Assembly: GCF_010974945.1 (NCBI RefSeq)
Contig: NZ_JAAIVB010000037.1
Span: forward strand, 1 to 64,000
Direction: 5' to 3'
Length of the DNA: 64,000 nt
Source of the DNA: Noviherbaspirillum galbum
Lineage (GTDB): Bacteria; Pseudomonadota; Gammaproteobacteria; Burkholderiales; Burkholderiaceae_D
The notes below the pieces were generated by a model. It was not told the DNA's origin. It did not search any database and saw nothing but the letters and a program-made list of their open reading frames with translations. This document shows positions 49,821 to 64,000 of this stretch, one piece after another. Both the position numbers and the translations under genes were made by a program. Within the stretch, counting starts at the first letter, position 1. Every line of letters starts with the position of its first letter.

Positions 49821-50423
49821 TCAATTGAGCTTCACGTCCTTGGCCCACGCGGCCAGCCGCAAAGCCGAGATCAGCATCGCGCTGAACCACAGCGAGAAAT
49901 CCGCCGGGGTGTCGGCCCGCTGCAGCATCAGGTAGACCCAGCAGCCGACGAAGGAACAGATCGCATATGGCTTGCCGTCCCGCAGCACCATGGGCACCTC
50001 GTTGCACACGATGTCGCGCAGGATGCCGCCGAAGACGCCGGTGATCACGCCCATCATCGATGAGATGAACAGCGGCATGCCGGCGGCCAGCGCCTCGGAC
50101 ACGCCGGCAATGGAAAACAATCCGAGGCCGAGCGCGTCGGCCACCACGATCAGGCGTTCGGACACGATCTTGCGCAGGGTGCGGATGGCCGGCGCGGCGG
50201 TCAGGGCGAGGACGAAGATGAGGATGGCGTATTCATCATGCGTCACCCAGAAGAGGGGGCGCTTGTCGAGCAGGATGTCGCGCAGCGTGCCGCCGCCGAA
50301 GGCGGTGATGAAGGCCACGGTGAACACGCCGACCACATCCATCCGCTTGCTGCGGGCTTCGATGAAACCGGAAAACGCGCCGACCAGGATCGCCAGGATT
50401 TCGATGATCTTGATCAGGGACAT
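49821..50423 (-). CDS. TRIC-family (UPF0126/YadS) cation channel
   Basis: A 200-residue inner-membrane protein with seven predicted helices built from two repeats: the first holds AFITAFGGGTLRDILL (residues 37-52), the second GVITGVFGGILRDIV. These glycine-rich GGG/GxLRDI elements are the TRIC channel signature. Bacterial members are thought to form trimeric monovalent-cation channels; physiology is unknown. Start 50423 (MSLIKIIEIL) gives the expected length. No linked partner gene is apparent. Confidence 0.87.
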   Translation of the reverse strand: MSLIKIIEILAILVGAFSGFIEARSKRMDVVGVFTVAFITAFGGGTLRDILLDKRPLFWVTHDEYAILIFVLALTAAPAIRTLRKIVSERLIVVADALGLGLFSIAGVSEALAAGMPLFISSMMGVITGVFGGILRDIVCNEVPMVLRDGKPYAICSFVGCWVYLMLQRADTPADFSLWFSAMLISALRLAAWAKDVKLN

Positions 50424-50579
50424 GGTGATGGGGAAAGTGGCGTTGAGGAATCATACACCGGAGGGTGGGGTGCGGAGGAGACTTCGCTCCACCTTGGCAT
50501 CGGCGTCGCCGCCGGCCTGGCCGGTCTGCCGCCACTGGCACGACGTCAGTCCCCCGCGGGCGGGGGAACCCCGTCCAAC

Positions 50580-51224
50580 TCAGCCCTGGGCCTTCAGAAG
50601 CACGATCAGCGCCCCGGCGCCCCCATCCACCGCGCGCGCCTGGCAAAAGGCGATCACCTCGTCCTTCTGCACCAGCCAGTGCCTGACCTTGTTCTTGAGC
50701 ACCGGCTCCTTGTTCACCGATCCCAGACCCTTGCCATGCACGATGCGCACGCAGCGCAATCCGCGCTTGGCGGCATTGCGCAGGAATTCGATCAGGGCAT
50801 CGCGCGCTTCCTCGCGCCGCATGCCGTGCAGGTCGAGCTGGGCCTGGATGATCCAGTGGCCGCGGCGCAGCTTGCGCAGGGTATCGGTGCTGATACCCAC
50901 CCGGGCATAGCTGAGCTGCTCGTCGGTGTCGAGCAGGGTATCGGAATTGAATTCGTCGGACAGCGACTCTTCGAGCGCGGCCTGCTCGTCCGCGAGATGC
51001 TGGCGGGCGATGGGCGGCGGCAGGGGCAGGGAGGTGGAAGCCTTGTTGGCGGGCGGCAGCGGCTTGACGTCGCCGATGCTGCGGCGAAACAGTTCGGCTT
51101 CGCGCCGGCTTTCCTGTTCGCGCCGCTTGCGTTCGGCTTCCTCCGCCTTGCGCGCCTCTTCCTGCGCCTTGAGCTGCGCACGCACTGACTTCAGGGCGGC
51201 GAAATCCTTGATCGGGCCGGACAT
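50580..51224 (-). CDS. Smr (small MutS-related) domain protein
   Basis: A 214-residue protein with a charged, coiled-coil N-terminus (about residues 10-55, Glu/Arg-rich) and a C-terminal Smr domain (residues 125-210). The Smr motifs LDLHGMRREEARDAL and IVHGKGLGS are present; this domain has nicking endonuclease activity in some members, including those acting on ribosome collisions. It resembles E. coli SmrA/SmrB. Start 51224 (MSGPIKDFA) is preferred over one at 51284. trxB lies 92 bp upstream on the same strand. Confidence 0.88.
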   Translation of the reverse strand: MSGPIKDFAALKSVRAQLKAQEEARKAEEAERKRREQESRREAELFRRSIGDVKPLPPANKASTSLPLPPPIARQHLADEQAALEESLSDEFNSDTLLDTDEQLSYARVGISTDTLRKLRRGHWIIQAQLDLHGMRREEARDALIEFLRNAAKRGLRCVRIVHGKGLGSVNKEPVLKNKVRHWLVQKDEVIAFCQARAVDGGAGALIVLLKAQG

Positions 51225-51315
51225 GGTGCTTGCAAAAGGTAGGATGGTTGATGGAGGGAAGGCGGACCGCCGAGTTCCCTCCACGAGGCCTGGCCGCCGG
51301 CCAGGACCGCGGTCA

Positions 51316-52407
<1,092 letters not shown>

Positions 52408-52433
52408 TCAATGCTGTCCGGGACAATTCGGTA

Positions 52434-52461
52434 TTGCACCCGAAAAACTCGGTAAGATTAT
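52434..52461 (+). promoter_or_regulatory. Candidate ftsK promoter
   Basis: TTGCAC at 52434-52439 and GATTAT at 52456-52461 (16-bp spacing). The match is partial and the assignment tentative. Confidence 0.3.
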
Positions 52462-52573
52462 AGTCGAACCCGCCACCGGAAGGCGGCACTCATGCGGACC
52501 ATGCGTTCAGGAAAAACCATGGCTGCGGCAAGGCCATTCCGGCACCCATGGCGGGGCGCAAGACTATCCAGAC

Positions 52574-54922
<2,349 letters not shown>

Positions 54923-54983
54923 ATCTGGCTCGGGGTGCAGGATGTTGACAGGGGTTATACTTGGCTCAAGCCGCCCGCTCGGA

Positions 54984-55134
54984 CCCCCTCCCCTTCAAGG
55001 GGAGGGCCGGGGTGGGGATGGGTTTCCGGCGTGAGCAAACAACAGCATTAACTTCGACATCGAACTAGATACTGTTCTTTGCAGTGCCACCGACCCCCAT
55101 CCCCATCCCAACCTTCCCCTTGAAGGGGAAGGAG
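54984..55134. repeat. Palindromic dispersed element, copy B
   Basis: About 151 bp with inverted ends (CCCTCCCCTTCAAGGGGAGGG at left, CCTTCCCCTTGAAGGGGAAGG at right). It matches copy A at 32432-32595 through GGGGATGGGTTTCC, AACAGCATT and ATACTGTTCT. The flank GGAGTGTCGACGGTGCGC at its right end also resembles, inverted, the left flank of copy A. It fills the ftsK-lolA gap and must be transcribed if the two are co-expressed. Confidence 0.7.
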
Positions 55135-55173
55135 TGTCGACGGTGCGCGGGAAATCAATCTCAGCTACCACGC

Positions 55174-55809
55174 ATGCCCAAGCTCATTCAGACCGCCATC
55201 TTCGCTGCCTGTGCCCTTGCCCTCAGCGGTACGGCTTTCGCCGGCGCGCTCGACCAGTTCCGCAGTTTCGCCACCACCACCAAGACCGCTCGCGGCCAAT
55301 TCACCCAGCGCCAGGTGAAGGCGGTGCAAGGCAGCCCCAAGGTATCCAACGCCGCCACCGGCACCTTCGCCTTCGCTCGCCCCGGCCGTTTCGTCTGGAC
55401 CTACCTGAAGCCTTACGAGCAGGTGATGATGGCCGACGGCGAAAAGCTCTACCTCTACGACAAGGACCTGAACCAGGTCACGGTGAAGAACTTGGATGCT
55501 TCCACGCTCGGCTCCTCGCCGGCGGCCATCCTGTTCGGCAGCAACGACCTGGAAAAGAACTTCGTCCTCAAGGACGCCGGCTCCAGGGATGGCATGGAAT
55601 GGCTCGACGCCACGCCGCGCTCCAACGACTCCACCTTCGAGCGCCTCAGCATCGGCCTGAAGGATGGGGTGCCGCGCGCAATGGAATTGCGCGATTCCTT
55701 CGGCCAGCTGTCGCTCATCAGCTTCGACAAGTTCGACAAGAATCCGGCGCTGCCGGCCGACGAGTTCAAGTTCGTGCCGCCCAAGGGCGCGGATGTCTTC
55801 CAGCAGTAA
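55174..55809 (+). CDS. lolA: Outer-membrane lipoprotein carrier LolA
   Basis: A 211-residue periplasmic chaperone that ferries lipoproteins from LolCDE to the outer membrane. Signal peptide of about 23 residues (LALSGTAFAGA). The LolA core is recognised by FRSFATTTKTARGQFTQRQV, GRFVWTYLKPYEQVMMADGE and KLYLYDKDLNQVTVK. Start 55174 places a normal signal peptide at the front; the frame remains open across the repeat upstream. It is followed by rarA, 7 bp downstream, a pairing conserved in many proteobacteria. Confidence 0.93.
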   Translation: MPKLIQTAIFAACALALSGTAFAGALDQFRSFATTTKTARGQFTQRQVKAVQGSPKVSNAATGTFAFARPGRFVWTYLKPYEQVMMADGEKLYLYDKDLNQVTVKNLDASTLGSSPAAILFGSNDLEKNFVLKDAGSRDGMEWLDATPRSNDSTFERLSIGLKDGVPRAMELRDSFGQLSLISFDKFDKNPALPADEFKFVPPKGADVFQQ

Positions 55810-55816
55810 GCCGGCC

Positions 55817-58512
<2,696 letters not shown>

Positions 58513-58620
58513 ATTGCCGGATCGTCTCTCGTAGCGGCAGAGCCTTGCCGCATTGAAAAGTTCTGGCACCGTCGTTAGGGATTTTTCGTCGGGTCCTGAG
58601 GTTTCGCATGGGAACGCCTA

Positions 58621-58649
58621 TTCCGCCTCGCGAGATGATCTGCTATACT
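58621..58649 (+). promoter_or_regulatory. Candidate promoter for tRNA-Ser
   Basis: TATACT at 58644-58649 is a good -10 box; the matching -35, TTCCGC at 58621, is poor. The transcript would start about 36 bases before the tRNA. Confidence 0.4.
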
Positions 58650-58691
58650 TGCACGCTTTGCAGCTCCCCGAGCTGCAAGTCGACCCTATTC

Positions 58692-58781
58692 GGAAAGGTG
58701 GCAGAGTGGTCGAATGCGCTGGACTCGAAATCCAGTATACGTTTATGCGTATCGAGGGTTCGAATCCCTCCCTTTCCGCCA
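58692..58781 (+). tRNA. tRNA-Ser (anticodon CGA)
   Basis: A 90-base class II tRNA with CCA encoded. The acceptor GGAAAGG pairs with CCTTTCC; the anticodon loop CTCGAAA in the stem CTGGA/TCCAG gives CGA, reading UCG. The long variable arm ATACG...CGTAT is typical of serine tRNAs. A GAAA-loop terminator follows. Confidence 0.97.
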
Positions 58782-58802
58782 GTAGATCGACAAACTGGAT
58801 TC

Positions 58803-58832
58803 AAAAAAGCCGCTGAAAAGCGGCTTTTTCTT
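58803..58832 (+). terminator. Terminator after tRNA-Ser
   Basis: AAAAGCCGCT with AGCGGCTTTT, GAAA loop and T-run. Confidence 0.88.
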
Positions 58833-58954
58833 TGCGCGTTCGGAAAGCTTCCCAAGATTTCATCAGCGACCCGGCTATCGTTCCGGACCGGCCGGGGGCT
58901 CACATCGTCCCCGCTGCCGCGAGGACGACATTCCGCTGACGGCGATATCTCACA

Positions 58955-60670
58955 TCAAAACGTTTCCCACTCGTCGGCGCTGTTCGATGCCAAGGCGGGA
59001 TTGGCCCTGCGATCGGCCCGCGTCGCCACGGCGTGTTGCTGGCGGATCGCACGCACCGGCTGGCGCGCAGCGTGTGGCCGGGCTGGTGCTGCAACTGCCG
59101 AAGGCAGGGTGGCTGCAAGATGGGTGGAATCCACGCGGAAGATGCTCACCGCCTGCGCCAGTTTCGCGGCCTGGTCCTGCATGGCTTCCGAAGCGGCGGC
59201 GGCTTCTTCCACCAGCGCGGCGTTCTGCTGCGTGACCTGGTCCATCTGCGTCACCGCCTGGTTTATCTGCTCGATGCCGGACGTCTGCTCGGCGCTGGCG
59301 GCGCTGATCTCGGCCATGATGTCGGTCACGCGGCGCACGCTCTCGACGATTTCCTGCATCGTCGTTCCGGCGTCGTTCACCAGCTTGCTGCCCGCTTCCA
59401 CCTTTTCCACCGAATCGCCGATCAGGCTCTTGATTTCCTTGGCCGCGTTCGCCGAGCGCTGTGCCAGGGTGCGCACTTCGCTTGCCACGACCGCGAAGCC
59501 GCGTCCCTGTTCGCCGGCCCGGGCCGCTTCGACCGCGGCGTTCAAGGCCAGGATGTTGGTCTGAAAGGCGATGCCGTCGATGACGCCGATGATGTCCACG
59601 ATCTTGCTGGCGGACGCATTGATCTCGCCCATCGTGCCGACCACCTGGCCGATCACCGCGCCGCCCTTGGATGCCACTTCGGAAGCCGTTGCCGCCAGCG
59701 CATTCGCCTGGCGGGCATTGTCCGCGTTCTGCTTCACGGTGGAGGTCAGTTCTTCCATCGACGACGCGGTTTCTTCCAGCGAGCTGGCCTGCTGTTCGGT
59801 GCGGGAAGACAGGTCCTGGCTGCCCGCCGCGACCTGTGCCGAGGCGGTCGCAATGGTGTCCGTGCCGGCCCGGACGGTCGCCACGGTGTGCGCAAGGCTT
59901 TCGTTCATCGCCTTCAGGGCATTCAGCAGCTGCCCCATTTCATCGGTGGTGTCGACGTCGATGCGGCTGGTGAGATCGCCGGACGCCACCGTGTTGGCCA
60001 CCTTCAACGCCTTGGCGACGGGACGGGTGATCGATACCGTGATCCAGTAGCCGACGACGGCCGCGAACGCCAGGATGCCGATGCCCAGGCCGATCATCAG
60101 GTTGCGGGCACCCGAATAGGTGTCCTCCGCGTCGCCGGCGAGCTGTTGCGTCACCTCCGTCTGCATCTTGATCTGGTCGGTAATCGCCTGCTTGTAATCC
60201 GCCAGGATGGGCCGGAGGTCCTTGCCCAGGAATGCCTTGGCTTCATCGCTGGAACCGGCATTGATGAGCTTGATGAGCTGGTCCTGGCCGCTGACGAACT
60301 TCTCGTTGGACGCGACCATCCTCTCCAGCACTTCCTTTGCCTTGGGCAGGCGCAAGCTGCGCTGCAATTCCGCCAGCGAGGCGCTGACGTTGCCGCGCAG
60401 GGTCATGATGCGTTCGACCTGGCGTTGACGGTCTTCCTTGCTCTCCGTAAGCATCATGTTGCGCACGGTGATGGCAATGGTATTGATGTCGGCGAGCAGG
60501 GCGTTCGCCACGGCGATCTTCGGCATCCGGTCATTGACGATCTGGTTCGTGCCGTCATTGATGCGGCCCAGCATGGTGATGCTCAGGACCTGGACGAAAA
60601 CGAGCAGGGCGCAGATGATGCCGAAGCCGAGCCCGAGGCGCTTGCTGATATTGAGATTCGAGATTTTCAT
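58955..60670 (-). CDS. Methyl-accepting chemotaxis protein with EWETF tail
   Basis: A 571-residue chemoreceptor. Transmembrane helices at about 12-34 and 192-214 bracket a periplasmic four-helix-bundle sensor (ITVRNMMLTESKEDRQRQVE ...). A HAMP domain, adaptation helices and the conserved hairpin (IDGIAFQTNILALNAAVEAA) follow. The last residues DEWETF match the NWETF-type pentapeptide that tethers CheR/CheB, so it is a self-sufficient methylated receptor. The ligand is unknown. Start 60670 (MKISNLNISKR). cheW is encoded 51 bp upstream on the same strand. Confidence 0.92.
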   Translation of the reverse strand: MKISNLNISKRLGLGFGIICALLVFVQVLSITMLGRINDGTNQIVNDRMPKIAVANALLADINTIAITVRNMMLTESKEDRQRQVERIMTLRGNVSASLAELQRSLRLPKAKEVLERMVASNEKFVSGQDQLIKLINAGSSDEAKAFLGKDLRPILADYKQAITDQIKMQTEVTQQLAGDAEDTYSGARNLMIGLGIGILAFAAVVGYWITVSITRPVAKALKVANTVASGDLTSRIDVDTTDEMGQLLNALKAMNESLAHTVATVRAGTDTIATASAQVAAGSQDLSSRTEQQASSLEETASSMEELTSTVKQNADNARQANALAATASEVASKGGAVIGQVVGTMGEINASASKIVDIIGVIDGIAFQTNILALNAAVEAARAGEQGRGFAVVASEVRTLAQRSANAAKEIKSLIGDSVEKVEAGSKLVNDAGTTMQEIVESVRRVTDIMAEISAASAEQTSGIEQINQAVTQMDQVTQQNAALVEEAAAASEAMQDQAAKLAQAVSIFRVDSTHLAATLPSAVAAPARPHAARQPVRAIRQQHAVATRADRRANPALASNSADEWETF

Positions 60671-60721
60671 GATGGCTGCCAGCACACAGCTGGTCTGAGT
60701 GGTTCTGTGGTTGCGGGGGAT

Positions 60722-61198
60722 TCAGGCGGCGAGCTTTTGCAGCAGGCCGATTTCCGCGCCGGACATCAGGCGGTCGATGTCGACCAGGATGAGCATCCGG
60801 TCGTCGATGGTGCCCAGGCCGATCAGGTAGTCGGTATTCAGCGCCGTCCCCATCTCCGGCGCGGGTTTGATCTGCTCGCTCGCGAGGGTGACCACGTCCG
60901 ATACTGAATCCACCACCATCCCGATCACGCGGCCGGCGATGTTGAGGATGATGACCACGGTGAAATCGTCGTAGGACGGCGTGCCGATGTTGAAGCGCAC
61001 GCGCATGTCGACGATAGGCACGATGATGCCCCGCAGGTTGACCACGCCCATGATGTAGTCGGGCGCATTAGCGATCCGCGTGACGGATTCGTACCCGCGT
61101 ATCTCCTGCACCTTCAGGATGTTCAGGCCGTATTCTTCCTGGCCTAGCTTGAATGACAATATTTCCATTGAAGTATCGCCCGATGTTGTCGTTTCCAT
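60722..61198 (-). CDS. cheW: Chemotaxis coupling protein CheW
   Basis: A 158-residue SH3-like adaptor linking receptors to CheA. Core: EILSFKLGQEEYGLNILKVQ, ANAPDYIMGVVNLRGIIVPI and a C-terminal LGTIDDRMLILVDIDRLM. It precedes the MCP on one strand; no cheA, cheY or cheR is nearby, so it supplies a second CheW to the main chemotaxis system. ATG 61198 follows GGAGG; ATGs at 61225 and further up are less likely. Confidence 0.92.
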   Translation of the reverse strand: METTTSGDTSMEILSFKLGQEEYGLNILKVQEIRGYESVTRIANAPDYIMGVVNLRGIIVPIVDMRVRFNIGTPSYDDFTVVIILNIAGRVIGMVVDSVSDVVTLASEQIKPAPEMGTALNTDYLIGLGTIDDRMLILVDIDRLMSGAEIGLLQKLAA

Positions 61199-61693
61199 AT
61201 GCCTCCGAACTGCGATGTCAGCCATGTGGCACTTGGCCGTTGCCGGTGGTGCCGATGTCGTTGAACCAGGACCGCTGCCCGATGGCTTCCGGTGCGCGGC
61301 CGCTGTCCTGCAGCACGCTGGTAAAAATAATTTACTGGTGTGCACATGCATGGTGCGTTATTGCCAGGAAACATTCATTAGGTATCTCACTGCAGGAACT
61401 AGGCAATTTCCCTATTGTTGGAATGCCGGCAGGCGTGATAGAACACTAAGTTGCATTTCATTCACGCTCGGGTGCCATTGCGCCCGGCCTTGCCTTGCTG
61501 CCTGCCCCCGATGCGCATGCATGCCCCCGCGCCCGGTCCTGACTTCTTCCTTCCGCTCTTCCTGATTGCGCCTGCGTGGCATGCCGGGTTCGACTGATCC
61601 GTCCAGAACGTCATCTTTACCTTCCCGATACGGTGATCGAAACGACCCGGTTCCGCGAGCGACCGTGGCGTCAAGTTCCCCATCCGGCATAAC
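61199..61693. other. Intergenic region between cheW and nap
   Basis: About 500 bp with no supportable gene. 61310-61420 is AT-richer than its surroundings and should hold the cheW-MCP promoter on the minus strand. The stretch just before the FNR box, up to 61693, belongs to the nap control region. I see no convincing NarL/NarP heptamer array or sigma28 promoter. Confidence 0.45.
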
Positions 61694-61707
61694 TTGATTC
61701 AGATCAA
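61694..61707 (+). promoter_or_regulatory. Perfect FNR/ANR-type box for the nap operon
   Basis: TTGATTCAGATCAA matches the consensus TTGATNNNNATCAA at every defined base. A -10-like TACGAT at 61731-61736 places the box centre about 42 bases before the predicted start, the class II activator position. This implies anaerobic activation of napEDA by FNR. Confidence 0.75.
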
Positions 61708-61795
61708 GGTTCGATTTTGGTGCGCGCCGATACGATGCACCAAATCCAGGCGGGCCAGGCAACCCGCGACGAATGACCCCAGACCGGACCGAAAC

Positions 61796-61966
61796 ATGAA
61801 ACGAGACGACCACGTCGAGCACGTGCCCACCAAGACCCAGGAACTGCGCGCGTTCCTGATCCTGACCGTCATCACCGCGCCCATCCTCGCCGTCATGACG
61901 GTGGGCGGCTACGGCTTCTGCGTCTGGATGATGCAGCTGCTGAGCGGACGCCTGCCCGGCGCCTGA
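61796..61966 (+). CDS. napE: Periplasmic nitrate reductase component NapE
   Basis: A 56-residue inner-membrane protein. After a charged N-terminus (KRDDHVEHVPTKTQELR) there is one transmembrane helix (about residues 20-46: FLILTVITAPILAVM...). NapE occurs first in many nap operons of beta- and alphaproteobacteria; its exact role is not settled. Start 61796; napD follows 25 bp later. The FNR box lies about 90 bp upstream. Confidence 0.85.
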   Translation: MKRDDHVEHVPTKTQELRAFLILTVITAPILAVMTVGGYGFCVWMMQLLSGRLPGA

Positions 61967-61991
61967 TGACCCTCACATACCCAGGACCAAC

Positions 61992-62270
61992 ATGTCATCA
62001 GAACAGCAAGAACTGCACATCGCCAGCGTGGTGGTGTCTGCCCGGCACGAACAGCTTTCCTCCATCCGTTCCTGCGTCGAGTCCGTGCCCGGCGCGGAAG
62101 TCCATCATGTCGCCGCCGGCAAGATGATCGTCACCCTGGAAACGGAAAGCACGCGGCGCACCGTCGACATCATGGATGCAATCCGCGCGCTGCCGGGCGT
62201 CATCGACGCGGTACTCATTTATCAACATGCGGAACCCGTTTCCGCGCTCGAACAGGAAGTGCAATCATGA
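61992..62270 (+). CDS. napD: NapD chaperone
   Basis: A 92-residue ferredoxin-like-fold chaperone that binds the twin-arginine signal of NapA and blocks premature export until the cofactor is inserted. [20 protein letters not shown] and [11 protein letters not shown] mark the family. Its stop overlaps the napA start by ATGA (62267-62270), implying translational coupling. Confidence 0.92.
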   Translation: MSSEQQELHIASVVVSARHEQLSSIRSCVESVPGAEVHHVAAGKMIVTLETESTRRTVDIMDAIRALPGVIDAVLIYQHAEPVSALEQEVQS

Positions 62271-64000
62271 CGCTCACACGGCGCGACTTCATCAAGCAAA
62301 CGGCGGTCGTGACGGCTGCCAGTTCGATCGGCATCCCGGTCGAATCCATCGCGTCCAACGTGGTGACCGACGCTTCCAAGACCCAGTTGCAATGGTCCAA
62401 GGCGCCATGCCGGTTCTGCGGCGTGGGCTGCGGCGTCAACGTCGGCGTCAAGGACGGTCGCGTGGTCGCCACCCATGGCGACGTGAACGCCGAGGTCAAC
62501 CGCGGCATCAACTGCGTCAAGGGCTACTTCCTCTCCAAGATCATGTACGGGCAGGATCGTCTCACCAAGCCGCTGCTGCGCATGAAGAACGGCAAGTACG
62601 ACAAGAACGGCGAATTCATGCCGGTGTCGTGGGACACGGCGTTCGACACCATGGCGAGCCAGTTCAAGAAGGTCCTGCGCGACAAGGGCCCGACCGGCAT
62701 CGGCATGTTCGGCTCCGGCCAGTGGACCATCTGGGAAGGCTATGCGGCGGCGAAGATGTTCAAGGCCGGCTTCCGCTCCAACAACATCGATCCGAACGCG
62801 CGCCACTGCATGGCCTCGGCCGTGGCCGGCTTCATGCGCACCTTCGGCATGGACGAGCCCATGGGCTGCTACGACGATATCGAAGCGGCCGACGCCTTCG
62901 TGCTGTGGGGTTCGAACATGGCGGAGATGCATCCCATCCTCTGGACCCGCATCACCGACCGCAAGCTCTCAAACCCGCACGTGAAGGTGTCGGTGATGTC
63001 GGTGTACGAGCACCGCAGCTTCGAGCTCGCCGACCTGCCGATCATCTTCAAGCCGCAGAGCGACCTGGCGATCCTGAACTACATCGCGAACTACATCATC
63101 AAGAACAACAAGGTCAACAAGGACTTCGTCAGCAAGCACACCCGCTTCGCGATGGGCAACACCGACATCGGCTATGGCCTGCGCCCGGACCATCCGCTGC
63201 AGAAGGCCGCGAAGAACGTCGCCGACGCCAACGGCAGCAAGCCCATCACCTTCGAGGAATTCGCCAAGTTCGTCAGCACCTATGACGACGAATACACCTC
63301 GAAGCTGTCCGGCGTCCCGAAGGACAAGCTGCACAAGCTGGCCGAGATGTATGCCGACCCCAAGGTCAAGGTGACGTCCTTCTTCACCATGGGCTTCAAC
63401 CAGCATACGCGAGGCGTCTGGTGCAGCAACCTGCTGTACAACATCCACCTCCTCACCGGCAAGATCTCGACGCCGGGCAACAGCCCGTTCTCCTTGACGG
63501 GCCAGCCCTCGGCCTGCGGCACGGCGCGCGAAGTCGGTACTTTCTCCCACCGCCTGCCCGCGGACATGGTCGTTGCCAATCCCAAGCACCGCGAGAAGGC
63601 CGAGAAGATATGGCAGCTTCCCGCCGGCACCATCCCCGAGAAGCCGGGCTTCCACGCGGTGGTGCAGTCGCGCATGCTCAAGGACGGCAAGCTGAACGCC
63701 TACTGGGTCATGGCAAACAACAACATGCAGGCCGGACCGAACGCGCTGCAGGAAATCTATCCGGGCTTCCGCAACGGCGCCAACTTCGTGGTCGTTTCCG
63801 ATCCGTACCCGACCGCCACCACCATGGCGGCCGACCTCATTCTGCCGACCGCGATGTGGGTGGAGAAGGAGGGCGCCTATGGCAACGCCGAGCGCCGCAC
63901 CCAGTTCTGGCACCAGCTCGTCAATGCGCCCGGCGAGGCACGTTCGGATCTATGGCAGCTCGCCGAGTTCTCCAAGCGCTTCAAGATGGAAGAGATCTGG
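62267..64000 (+). CDS. napA: Periplasmic nitrate reductase catalytic subunit NapA (3' end cut)
   Basis: The first 578 codons of NapA, which is about 830 residues when complete; the right edge cuts it. It is exported by the Tat signal TRRDFIKQ (residues 4-11). Cys48, Cys51, Cys55 and Cys83 bind the [4Fe-4S] cluster (CRFCGVGC and NCVKG), and Cys181 in [10 protein letters not shown] is the expected molybdenum ligand of the bis-MGD cofactor. It reduces nitrate to nitrite with electrons from NapB/NapC, presumably encoded beyond the edge. The Mog protein at 15.9 kb helps make its cofactor. Confidence 0.96.
   Translation, partial: MTLTRRDFIKQTAVVTAASSIGIPVESIASNVVTDASKTQLQWSKAPCRFCGVGCGVNVGVKDGRVVATHGDVNAEVNRGINCVKGYFLSKIMYGQDRLTKPLLRMKNGKYDKNGEFMPVSWDTAFDTMASQFKKVLRDKGPTGIGMFGSGQWTIWEGYAAAKMFKAGFRSNNIDPNARHCMASAVAGFMRTFGMDEPMGCYDDIEAADAFVLWGSNMAEMHPILWTRITDRKLSNPHVKVSVMSVYEHRSFELADLPIIFKPQSDLAILNYIANYIIKNNKVNKDFVSKHTRFAMGNTDIGYGLRPDHPLQKAAKNVADANGSKPITFEEFAKFVSTYDDEYTSKLSGVPKDKLHKLAEMYADPKVKVTSFFTMGFNQHTRGVWCSNLLYNIHLLTGKISTPGNSPFSLTGQPSACGTAREVGTFSHRLPADMVVANPKHREKAEKIWQLPAGTIPEKPGFHAVVQSRMLKDGKLNAYWVMANNNMQAGPNALQEIYPGFRNGANFVVVSDPYPTATTMAADLILPTAMWVEKEGAYGNAERRTQFWHQLVNAPGEARSDLWQLAEFSKRFKMEEIW

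Noticed and set aside
61199-61420. Sigma28 flagellar promoter for cheW-MCP.
   Set aside because: A GGCAATAA-like -10 exists on minus near 61370, but no TAAA -35 lies at the required distance.
61412-61822. 136-codon minus-strand frame over the nap promoter.
   Set aside because: It would cover the FNR box and the napE start and has random composition.

Overview
This window is a high-GC chromosomal segment from a betaproteobacterium of the order Burkholderiales, most likely Oxalobacteraceae (Herbaspirillum/Noviherbaspirillum-like). The assignment rests on gene content and order: DUF3460-scpA-panC, an EarP/EF-P pair whose EF-P carries Arg32, argH next to algZ-algR, ppc-hemC-hemD-hemX-hemY-ppa, nadE-glnB, and trxB/ftsK-lolA-rarA-serS. 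It is almost entirely core chromosome. I saw no phage, no intact insertion sequence, no CRISPR array and no defence island.

Layout. 1-2 kb: a low-GC partial reading frame at the left edge, a secreted cupin and an orphan ParA-type ATPase. 2-5.6 kb (minus): DUF3460, scpA, panC and a cobalamin-type binding protein, then a GNAT enzyme behind metG. 7.8-12 kb: gltX, tRNA-Ala(GGC), tRNA-Glu(UUC), earP, efp and a lipoprotein. 12-18.6 kb: an MDR oxidoreductase, a bactofilin, purU, an esterase, mog and darP/yjgA, with pmbA divergent. 18.7-28.6 kb: a DUF4331 protein with a small lipoprotein, dctA, three tandem TRAP solute-binding genes facing a dctQM permease pair. 29-32.3 kb: argH divergent from a LytS/AlgZ kinase and an AlgR-type regulator. 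32.3-33 kb: a non-coding block of nested repeats. 33-42 kb: a hydrolase and ppc on minus, hemCDXY and ppa on plus. 42-52 kb: an EamA permease, an HDOD signalling protein, a Ser/Thr kinase, a FemAB-like protein, nadE-glnB, a TRIC channel, an Smr protein and trxB. 52.5-58.8 kb: ftsK, lolA, rarA, serS, tRNA-Ser(CGA). 59-61.2 kb: an MCP and a CheW on minus. 61.7 kb to the right edge: napE-napD-napA (napA cut by the edge) behind a perfect FNR box.

How it fits together. The window covers tetrapyrrole synthesis (hemCDXY), C4 and carbon entry (DctA, TRAP, PPC), nitrogen and redox status (GlnB, NadE), oxygen-controlled periplasmic nitrate reduction (Nap) and polyproline translation (EarP/EF-P). This suggests a motile, facultatively nitrate-respiring heterotroph living on organic acids.

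No clearly new multi-gene system stands out. The best leads are the triplicated TRAP binding proteins with a 158-bp gene-conversion tract, the nested repeat block at 32.3-33 kb with its homologue near 55 kb, the DUF4331/lipoprotein pair, and the HDOD/kinase/FemAB neighbourhood. Several start codons were chosen by ribosome-binding site and family length rather than by the longest open frame; these are noted.
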